This document shows, piece by piece, positions 57,378 through 64,000 of a stretch of 64,000 nucleotides of DNA; within the stretch, counting starts at the first letter, position 1; the number at the start of each line of letters is the position of its first letter. Position numbers and translations under genes: made by a program. The notes below the pieces were generated by a model that had not been told where the DNA came from, did not search any database, and was given only the letters and a program-made list of their open reading frames with translations. The DNA comes from Shewanella chilikensis (lineage in GTDB: Bacteria > Pseudomonadota > Gammaproteobacteria > Enterobacterales > Shewanellaceae). The stretch lies in NCBI RefSeq assembly GCF_002836945.1, contig NZ_NIJM01000023.1:1-64000 (forward strand), given 5' to 3'.

Positions 57378-57593
57378 TGCACTTGCCACAGAAAAGGATG
57401 CCCAGACAACGCAAGAAAAATGCCATTTTTTGTAGGGAGTTGTATCATCAATGACCCGAATTTACCGTCATAGTCTAATTCAGTGTAGTGCCGCTTGGAC
57501 ACTTTGGCCCGATTCTGGGTCTAAATGTCTTTTTTGGGGATAAGTGGCATCTCGTTTGGAGAGTACCAGATGAGAGAGTGGCAGATGAGAGTG

Positions 57594-57630
57594 ACCGGCT
57601 CCCGGGAGGCAGGGAGATGCGGGAGCCGGT
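57594..57630 (-). terminator. Strong hairpin after the octaheme cytochrome gene
   Basis: ACCGGCTCCCG (57594-57604) and CGGGAGCCGGT (57620-57630) form an 11-bp stem 24 bases after the stop at 57654. There is no T run, so it may stabilise the transcript 3' end or act with Rho. Confidence 0.55.
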
Positions 57631-57653
57631 CTTCAGGGCTTGCCTGAATCGGA

Positions 57654-59054
57654 TCAGCGGGCGTGGCGAGCGCCGCCTTTGTGTTTCATGGGGTCGCCCT
57701 CATAGCCCAGCGCCTGCCAGTCGAGGCGGTCACCGCCGTTGTGGCAGTCGGCGCACTTGAGCGCTTCACTCTTGGGCGAGACCATGTGGTTGATACGCCA
57801 CCACATTTCAGTTTGAGCAAAGCCGTACTGACCGCTGTAGCTGATGCCCTTGGCCTGCATGGGCTCGCTGGCGGCCATCCCTAAGCGAATCGCCTTATCC
57901 CAGTCAAACTCAGACCAGAAACCGCCCTTGCCATAGGTCTTGGGATTGAGCAGTACCTTATTGACCTTGTCGTACACCTGCTTGCCTGTGTGTACCTTGA
58001 AGGGGTAGATCTTCGCCTTGGGATCCTGAATGTCACCCAGGGGGAAGGTCAGACGGGTGACCTGCTCGGGATCCATCTTGTCACCGGCCATATAGGCATC
58101 GGCGCGGCCGTTGTACCAGGCGTAGCTGGGCTTGACCATCTTGCCCCAAACGAAGCTGCCCTTTTTCTTGGCGTAGCTGTGACGACCATATTGATCCAGG
58201 CTCTCTTCCCTGTCTTCACCGGCAGTTGACCAGTCCCAGTGCAGCTTGGTGGGCTCATGGCGGGCAAAGAAGGGAATGTGGCAGGTCTGACAGGCCACGG
58301 TCGCTGCGTGCTTGTTCAGCTGTTTGTTGCTGTGTGGTGCACTGTCGTGGCAATTGTCACAGCCGATATGATCTTCACCGCCGGGGGACACACCCATGGC
58401 GTTACCGCTGATCATATGCTTTTGGGTGGTGTGGCAGTCCTGACACTGGAAGTCGTTGCCGTCGCTGTCCATATGTACATCCGTGGCCTTGTCCGGGTAG
58501 GCCATGGAGGAGTCGAGATCGCCATGCTTGACCGCATCTCCGCCGCCACCATAGAAGTGGCAGCTGCCGCAGTTATCCCGCACCGGCTTGCCGACATTCT
58601 GGGCGACCCGCAGCAAATCTACTGTCTTGAATACCTCACCGGCTGCAACGGGATCTTTAACATAAGTACCCGTGGTGTCATGGCACACCAGGCAGTCCAC
58701 TTTGGTCTTGTCCTTGAAGTCGAAGTTGTTGTCTTTCCAGCCGTAACCGGCATGGCAGCCGGTACAGCGCGGCTCGTTACCGGCAATGGAAACACAGAAG
58801 TTGTTGATGGAGTTTTTCTTGCCCCGTTTGACTGTGCGTCCGGGCAGTTTCTGCTCCAGTTCCCAGGTCCAGTGGGATGACAGCATAAAGTCATCGGCAT
58901 CCTTTTCATGGCACTCAAGGCAGGCCTGGGTGACTTCCGAGCCTGTGTTGAAGGGACCCTTGAGTACCTCTTTGTGGGGGCCGCCGGCCTGGGCCTGGCT
59001 CAGGAGGCCGAGCCAGAGTGCCGTGGCTATAAATGGCAGATAAAATGTTTTCAT
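57654..59054 (-). CDS. otr: Octaheme c-type cytochrome, tetrathionate reductase (OTR) family
   Basis: A 466-residue periplasmic cytochrome: signal peptide to about residue 23 (AQA-GG), then eight CxxCH haem sites (CLECH 45, CTGCH 97, CLVCH 121, CGSCH 162, CQDCH 204, CDNCH 232, CQTCH 255 and CADCH near 440). Haem count, spacing and length match the Shewanella octaheme tetrathionate reductase, which in vitro also reduces nitrite and hydroxylamine; its active-site haem is lysine-ligated. The long stretch between haems 7 and 8 is also typical. It is 12 bases after the upstream barrel gene, so co-transcribed. Confidence 0.9.
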   Translation of the reverse strand: MKTFYLPFIATALWLGLLSQAQAGGPHKEVLKGPFNTGSEVTQACLECHEKDADDFMLSSHWTWELEQKLPGRTVKRGKKNSINNFCVSIAGNEPRCTGCHAGYGWKDNNFDFKDKTKVDCLVCHDTTGTYVKDPVAAGEVFKTVDLLRVAQNVGKPVRDNCGSCHFYGGGGDAVKHGDLDSSMAYPDKATDVHMDSDGNDFQCQDCHTTQKHMISGNAMGVSPGGEDHIGCDNCHDSAPHSNKQLNKHAATVACQTCHIPFFARHEPTKLHWDWSTAGEDREESLDQYGRHSYAKKKGSFVWGKMVKPSYAWYNGRADAYMAGDKMDPEQVTRLTFPLGDIQDPKAKIYPFKVHTGKQVYDKVNKVLLNPKTYGKGGFWSEFDWDKAIRLGMAASEPMQAKGISYSGQYGFAQTEMWWRINHMVSPKSEALKCADCHNGGDRLDWQALGYEGDPMKHKGGARHAR

Positions 59055-59066
59055 CTGTGTTCCTCC

Positions 59067-60794
59067 CTAGAAATTCACTGTCAGTGAGGCGTTGATATCC
59101 AGCGCCGTATCCACCACGGGCAATAGCGAATAGGCGCTGCCGTCCAGTACATCATCCACCTTCACAGGTGCACCCACGGGCGTGCCCGAGCCAGTGTATT
59201 CATAGTCGTAGTAGAGCCCCGCCAGCTTGATAAACATCCTGGGGTTGATATCGAAGATGTAGTAGGCCTCGGCCACATGGCCGCGGGTGGCCAGCTTGCT
59301 GCCGACCGGGTCGTCCTGGGCCTGAGTGAAGGGCGTCCAGTACTTGGAACCATAGTTGTACTCCAGACCGAACTTGCCGTAAGGCGCCGGGATCTGCATG
59401 CCGATATAGATGCCGTAACCATCGTGGGAGGCATCGGACTCGGCGCTGGATGGCACCATCAGCAGTTCATCGCCACTGCTGTTGAGCTCTGCCTGAAACA
59501 CGGCGTCGGTCAACATGCCGCCGAACATGCCGGCGTTGCCGTTGCTTTCAGCGCGGGTCCAACCGAAGGAGGCAAACAGCTTGAGATCGTCATCGGACTC
59601 ATAGGCATAGCCCAGGCCGCCCAGATACATGTCGCCTATGACCCCGCTGGGTTGCACCCGGGTAACAAAGTTGAAGTTGTCGAATTTCTGCAGATCGCTG
59701 TATAGAGTGGGGGCGAAAATTCCGGCCAACTCGTTGGGGAAGGCCATGGTGCCCTTGAAGCCGTCGTTGATATCCCGCGCGGCAAACAGGGTCAACTGCA
59801 GGAAGTGGTTACCGTCGTTGATCACATCAATGTTGAAACCGCCCAGATGGGTGTCCTTGCTGACGGTATCGCCATAAAGCTCGCCATTGCCCCATTGGGA
59901 CTCAAAGCCCTGACCGTAACAGAAACGCACCACCTGGCCTTCTATCCCGGTGAGCTCTCCAAGCTTGTAGCCCAGAGTGGCACCGTCAAAGTTGAAGTTG
60001 ACCAGGTGTCCGGAAGGGGTGCCGCCACGTTTTTCATTTTCCCGGTAGTGGCTCGGTGGGCCATAGGTGGAGGGACGACGGCCGACAGACAGATAAAACT
60101 CGCTGCCGCCGATGTTTTTCCAGTCAAAGTAGGCGCGCTCGACCCGCAGCCAGTCGCCGCTGGGGTTGCCTGAGTTGGTGCCGTCCATGGTGAAAGAGCG
60201 CCAGGAATCAAACACCTGCACACCGGTGGAATCGCCCCAGTCCTTGAACATGGTCAGGCGTCCGGCAAAGCTGACGTTGTCCCACACCTTAGCCTTGAGA
60301 TCGAGCCGTAGCCGAGTGGTGTAGAAGATGTCATTGTCTATGTCGCCACTGCGATAAGGCGCCAGCACATAGGGCATAACGCCCTGCAGTTGCCCCTGGG
60401 CAAAGGCGTTGGCCAGCTCAGGGTTGGCAGCCATCATCTTGCCAAGGGGCGAGGAGGGATCCATGGGGTTGCCCAGTTCGCCGGCCATGGCTTTGGCGCC
60501 GAAGTCGTTGAAGTCCATCTTGATCGCCGGATGCCAGGTGACATTGCCATAGTGCAGCGAGTGGGCTCGGGTACGAAAGTCGCCGCTGATCTCCAGTCGA
60601 TCGAGCGCCGTGTGCCGCTCTGTCTTGTCCACCCGGCTGTTGAGTATATCCAGCTCTTCGGTGATCTCCTGCAGTTGCTGTTTAAGCTCGCGGATCTTGG
60701 TGCTGTCATCCAGTTCCCCGGCCTGAAGCTGGGGGCTGCCCAGCAGAGCCAAACCCAGTGCCTGGGCCACCGCCAGTGCGATAAGAGTACGCAT
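59067..60794 (-). CDS. DUF3373-type outer-membrane beta-barrel protein
   Basis: A 575-residue protein with a signal peptide (cleavage near LQA-GE), a short coiled coil (about residues 28-60, ELKQQLQEITEELDILNSRV), and a long beta-rich region with alternating aromatic strands ending in VNF, the terminal Phe of outer-membrane barrels. The family (DUF3373) is found next to multihaem cytochromes but has no firm function. It begins at the ATG at 60794, preceded by AGGAGA at 8 bases; the open frame extends to 60860 without a site. It may be a substrate porin for the cytochrome encoded next to it. Confidence 0.8.
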   Translation of the reverse strand: MRTLIALAVAQALGLALLGSPQLQAGELDDSTKIRELKQQLQEITEELDILNSRVDKTERHTALDRLEISGDFRTRAHSLHYGNVTWHPAIKMDFNDFGAKAMAGELGNPMDPSSPLGKMMAANPELANAFAQGQLQGVMPYVLAPYRSGDIDNDIFYTTRLRLDLKAKVWDNVSFAGRLTMFKDWGDSTGVQVFDSWRSFTMDGTNSGNPSGDWLRVERAYFDWKNIGGSEFYLSVGRRPSTYGPPSHYRENEKRGGTPSGHLVNFNFDGATLGYKLGELTGIEGQVVRFCYGQGFESQWGNGELYGDTVSKDTHLGGFNIDVINDGNHFLQLTLFAARDINDGFKGTMAFPNELAGIFAPTLYSDLQKFDNFNFVTRVQPSGVIGDMYLGGLGYAYESDDDLKLFASFGWTRAESNGNAGMFGGMLTDAVFQAELNSSGDELLMVPSSAESDASHDGYGIYIGMQIPAPYGKFGLEYNYGSKYWTPFTQAQDDPVGSKLATRGHVAEAYYIFDINPRMFIKLAGLYYDYEYTGSGTPVGAPVKVDDVLDGSAYSLLPVVDTALDINASLTVNF

Positions 60795-60914
60795 AGTTGA
60801 TTCTCCTGACCGGCCTTGCCGGTCATTTTCAGGCAGCAAGCGGCCCTGGGGTAACCCCATACTTGGCTTGCAAGCCGTAAATTTAGTTAAGTGATTGGCG
60901 CCTATGCGCTCGGA

Positions 60915-61241
60915 TCAACCGCAGGTCTGGGGTTGATCCGAGTCGGCGGCATGGTCGTACAGGAACTGTTGAATATCCTTGAGTTCCTGCTCAGTTAAAG
61001 GCTGAAACGCCTCGGGTTTGGCTTTGTGTTTGTCTCTGGCGAAGAATCTGTCCCATTGGCTCATGGTCTTGCTCATGGGAGTCAGTTCGCCGCCTATGCC
61101 AGCTTTGCTGTGACACTCTTTACAGACTTTTTTGTACAAGTGTTTGCCTTTCTTGGGGTTGCCGCCGTCCGCTGCGGTGGCGCCTGTGGCCAATGCACAG
61201 GCTAAAAGCAGAAGGCCGAGTTTGCTGCTGGTGTTCATCAT
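60915..61241 (-). CDS. Monoheme c-type cytochrome
   Basis: A 108-residue periplasmic protein: signal peptide to about residue 24 (ATA-AD), one haem site CKECH at about 40-44, likely axial Met in TPMSKTM, and the C-terminal helix LTEQELKDIQQFLYDHA. It is the first gene of the minus-strand operon with the barrel protein and the octaheme cytochrome. A role as electron shuttle to the octaheme enzyme fits. The first two codons are both ATG; either could be the start. Confidence 0.9.
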   Translation of the reverse strand: MMNTSSKLGLLLLACALATGATAADGGNPKKGKHLYKKVCKECHSKAGIGGELTPMSKTMSQWDRFFARDKHKAKPEAFQPLTEQELKDIQQFLYDHAADSDQPQTCG

Positions 61242-61795
61242 CTATTCCTCTGGGGTGACCGCCCGCTCCGTTAATGGGCTGTTATTTTATGTGTCCTTGC
61301 GGTTGTCAATTTAGCAATCCTGAGGTTTATCAGCTTTGAAGTAGATCACCTTCATGAAAATAATCTAATTGATAAAAATATCATTGAAATAAATCTAATT
61401 GACTTACCGTTTTTGTATTTATTTATTTAATTTTATTGTGTTTTTATTTTTTCCTCAGAAATCATCACTGTTGTTTTGGTTGATTTTATGAGCGTGATCG
61501 GCTTAACAATTGTGAATATTTGTTATCTCTAAAGTGGTTTTTGTTAATCAGTTTGGTGTTTGTGGTGGCTTTTTTTTAACGGCTAGAGGCTGGATTACCC
61601 TCACACTTTCATGTCCTTTCCGGCATCTTTGCGGGGCATGGATCACACTCACTCCCCCTATGTGGTTTACCACAATACCCACAGGAATTTAATGGGTAAA
61701 CAATGAGCTCAAGCCGCTGTAGTCAAGCGGAATCCCATTCAAACAATAACCTGTGTGAGCGACCTTTCCCCGAGGGGAGAGGATGGAGGTAAACC
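61242..61795. promoter_or_regulatory. AT-rich divergent promoter region of otr and phsA operons
   Basis: A 554-base gene-free stretch between two divergent respiratory operons. It is strikingly AT-rich (61360-61600) compared with its surroundings. It holds two exact copies of AATCTAATTGA (61362-61372 and 61392-61402), centres 30 bases apart, and TTGTGAATATTTGTTAT near 61508, a weak CRP/FNR-like half match. The right part ends in a GGAGGT ribosome-binding site (61785-61790). Confidence 0.55.
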
Positions 61796-64000
61796 ATGAT
61801 AGAGCTTGATAGGCGCACCTTTCTGAAAGGGGCTGGAGCCGGAGGGGCAACCTGTGCCCTGGCCGGAGTTCTGCCCGGTTCGCTGGCGGCTTTGGGGCGC
61901 AGCCCTCTGACCGGCAGTGCCACTGAAGTTGCCAGTATGTGTGAGATGTGTTCGACCCGTTGCCCGATTTCGGCGCGGATAATCGACGGCAAAAACGTCT
62001 TTATTTCTGGCAATAAAGAAGCCAAATCATTCGGCGGTAAGGTCTGTGCCCGTGGCGGCGCCGGCCTTAGTTTATTGTACGATCCACAAAGGATTGTCAA
62101 ACCACTCAAGCGCGTCGGTGAGCGCGGCGAAGGCAAGTGGGCTGAAATAAGTTGGCAGGAAGCCTATCAAACCATCGCCAGTAAGCTGAATCAAATCAAG
62201 GCCGAGCATGGCCCTGAAGCCGTGGCGTTTTCCTCCAAGTCAGGTTCGCTATCCGGACACCTGTTCTATTTGGGGCAGGCTTACGGCAGCCCCAACTCCT
62301 TTACCCACAACACCACTTGCCCGGGCGGTTATGTGGTCGCCGCCAAGGCGATGTTCGGCACCAAGGTGAAGCGGGATCTCTCCAACTCCAAGTACATCAT
62401 CAACTTCGGTCATAACCTCTATGAGGGGATCAATATGTCCGAAACCCGGGGAATGATGAAGGCCCAGGCCGACAAAGGCGCCAAGTTGGTGGTGTTTGAA
62501 CCCAGATTCTCTGTGGTGGCCGATAAGGCCGATGAGTGGTATGCCATTCGTCCCGGTTCGGATGTGGCCGTGGCCCTGGCGCTGTGCCATGTGCTGATTG
62601 CCGACAACCTTTATGACAAGGCCTTTATTGAGCGCTATGTTGTGGGTTTTGAAGAGTTTGCCGCTGAGGTTAAGGCCTACACCCCCGAATGGGCTGAGAA
62701 AATTTCCGACGTACCTGCCGCAGATATCCGCCGTATTGCTCACGAGTATGCCGCCGCGGCGCCCCATGCCGTGGTCGACTTTGGCCACAGATCTACCTTC
62801 ACTCCGGAAGAATTCGATATGCGCCGGGCACTGTATGCCGCCAACGTACTGATCGGTAACCTGGAGCGTAAGGGTGGTCTCTACATGGGTAAGAAGGCCG
62901 GTGGTTACAACAAGTTTGCCGGTGAGACCGTGGCTCCTGAGCTGGGTAAGCCGGGCGTTAAACTGCCCAAGCCGCAAGCCAAACGTATCGACCAGATGGA
63001 TGAGCAGTTTGCCATGGCCTGGTCCGGTGGTGGTATCTATCAGTCAATCATAGATGCAACCCTGGAAGCCAAGCCTTACCAACTGCGGGCCTGGGTTATG
63101 AGCCGTACCAACCCTATGCAGACCATGACTGACCGCGCCAAGGTGGTTGAGAGCCTGAAGAAGATGGAGTTTGTGGTTTCCTGTGATGTTTACATCAGTG
63201 AAACCGCCGCCTGGGCCGACATCATACTGCCTGAGTGTACTTATCTGGAGCGGGATGAAGAGGTGGCCGACAAGTCCGGCAAGAACCCGGCCTACTACCT
63301 GCGTCAGCAAGTGGTGGATGTGATTGGCGATGCCAAGCCTTCCTGGCAAATTTTCTGTGAACTGGGCATAGAGATGGGCCTGGAGCAGTACTATCCCTGG
63401 GAAAACATGGAAACCCTGCAATTCCTGCAGGTGAATAAAGACGCCCAGCTGCTACAGCACATCAAGGACAAGGGCTTTGTCAGCTACGGCAAACCGCTGA
63501 TGCTGCGCGAACCCAAGATGGTGGCCGACTTTGTCGCCGCCTACCCCAACGCCAGAGCCATGGATGAAGATGGTACCTACGGCAGCGCGCTTAAGTTCAA
63601 GACCCCCAGCGGCAAGATTGAACTGACCTCCGCCAAGGTGGAAGGCATGGCGCCTGGACGCGGCACTATCGCTTATCGCGAAGTGACCCTGAAACAGCCG
63701 GATGAGCTCTACTTTATTCAGGGCAAGGTGGCGGTGCATACCAATGGCGCAACTCACAATGTGCCTATGCTGGCCAACCTGATGTCCGACAACGCCGTCT
63801 GGATCCACCCTGACACCGCCGCCAAGCATGGCATTGAGAATGGGGATGCCATTCGTCTCACGTCCAGTGTCGGCAGTGAAGAGGGCCACGCGCTGGTGAC
63901 CAAGGGTATACGTCCCGACACTGTATTCGCCTACATGGGCTTTGGTTCCAAGAACAAGGAGCTGGCACGGGCGACCGGCAAGGGTGTGCATTGCGGCAAC
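61796..64000 (+). CDS. phsA: PhsA/PsrA-type molybdopterin thiosulfate/polysulfide reductase (partial)
   Basis: A molybdopterin oxidoreductase open for 735 codons to the window edge. The Tat signal is DRRTFLK at residues 5-11, followed by a hydrophobic stretch. The [4Fe-4S] site is C49, C52, C56 and C84. The likely molybdenum ligand is Cys175 in NTTCPGGYV, as in PhsA/PsrA. The 3' end is missing, but the family is usually about 750-760 residues, so little is lost. Start ATG follows GGAGGT at 5 bases. The family reduces thiosulfate or polysulfide at the periplasmic face; the phsB and phsC partners would lie beyond the window. Thiosulfate versus polysulfide cannot be decided here. Confidence 0.93.
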   Translation, partial: MIELDRRTFLKGAGAGGATCALAGVLPGSLAALGRSPLTGSATEVASMCEMCSTRCPISARIIDGKNVFISGNKEAKSFGGKVCARGGAGLSLLYDPQRIVKPLKRVGERGEGKWAEISWQEAYQTIASKLNQIKAEHGPEAVAFSSKSGSLSGHLFYLGQAYGSPNSFTHNTTCPGGYVVAAKAMFGTKVKRDLSNSKYIINFGHNLYEGINMSETRGMMKAQADKGAKLVVFEPRFSVVADKADEWYAIRPGSDVAVALALCHVLIADNLYDKAFIERYVVGFEEFAAEVKAYTPEWAEKISDVPAADIRRIAHEYAAAAPHAVVDFGHRSTFTPEEFDMRRALYAANVLIGNLERKGGLYMGKKAGGYNKFAGETVAPELGKPGVKLPKPQAKRIDQMDEQFAMAWSGGGIYQSIIDATLEAKPYQLRAWVMSRTNPMQTMTDRAKVVESLKKMEFVVSCDVYISETAAWADIILPECTYLERDEEVADKSGKNPAYYLRQQVVDVIGDAKPSWQIFCELGIEMGLEQYYPWENMETLQFLQVNKDAQLLQHIKDKGFVSYGKPLMLREPKMVADFVAAYPNARAMDEDGTYGSALKFKTPSGKIELTSAKVEGMAPGRGTIAYREVTLKQPDELYFIQGKVAVHTNGATHNVPMLANLMSDNAVWIHPDTAAKHGIENGDAIRLTSSVGSEEGHALVTKGIRPDTVFAYMGFGSKNKELARATGKGVHCGN

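Noticed and set aside
62249..63991. Minus-strand open frames near the right edge
   Set aside because: They are shadows of the plus-strand molybdopterin oxidoreductase, which has Tat, Fe-S and Mo-ligand motifs in the correct order but no stop within the window.

Overview
The window looks like a chromosomal segment of a marine Shewanella (Gammaproteobacteria, GC in the mid-50s by eye). The evidence is gene order and protein character: pilABCD-coaE-zapD-yacG-mutT, nadC/ampD-ampE-pdhR-aceEF-lpd, acnB, darP/pmbA, an arfA-type ribosome-rescue gene, and a cluster of multiheme cytochrome and molybdoenzyme genes for sulfur-oxyanion respiration. No rRNA, tRNA, CRISPR array, prophage or intact insertion sequence was found.

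Layout. 1-0.6 kb: a perfect 19-bp hairpin and a decayed IS630-type transposase. 0.6-7.2 kb (minus strand): type IV pilus genes pilA, pilB, pilC, pilD followed by coaE, zapD, yacG and mutT. 7.2-8.2 kb: about 1 kb without a credible gene, holding short tandem repeats. 8.2-18.1 kb: nadC diverging from ampD-ampE, then pdhR (with a PdhR box in front), aceE, aceF (three lipoyl domains) and lpd. 18.2-22.7 kb: a 1480-residue sensor joining a periplasmic propeller to PAS-GGDEF-EAL. 22.8-27.9 kb: a patatin/outer-membrane-barrel protein, an M13 peptidase lipoprotein and a HAD phosphatase. 28.3-34.7 kb: acnB, darP, pmbA, an unknown small protein and a periplasmic solute-binding protein. 34.9-37.5 kb: arfA, rimO and a SIMPL-domain protein.

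37.7-49.3 kb is more accessory: a lysine riboswitch controlling an NhaC-family transporter, a decayed HlyD-type gene, a GNAT acetyltransferase, a complete urease operon (ureDABCEFG, minus strand) with an upstream AraC/UreR-like regulator, and a PhoD-like phosphatase. 49.5-53.5 kb carries a RegB/RegA-like redox two-component pair and a TonB-dependent receptor. 53.6-64 kb is a sulfur-oxyanion respiration region: a TtrR/ThsR-type response regulator diverging from its TtrS/ThsS-type kinase, a MOT1-type molybdate/sulfate transporter, an operon of monoheme cytochrome c, DUF3373-type outer-membrane barrel and octaheme tetrathionate-reductase-like cytochrome, and, divergent from it, a Tat-exported PhsA/PsrA-type molybdopterin enzyme that runs off the right edge.

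Themes. Pyruvate entry to the TCA cycle (pdhR-aceEF-lpd, acnB) sits near anaerobic respiratory genes and redox sensing. RNA-level control is visible twice: the lysine riboswitch with a hairpin over the start codon region, and the arfA reading frame interrupted by a strong hairpin, as expected for tmRNA-coupled regulation. The most interesting region is 53.5-64 kb, where one sensor pair sits among two different sulfur-compound reductases and a metal-oxyanion transporter.
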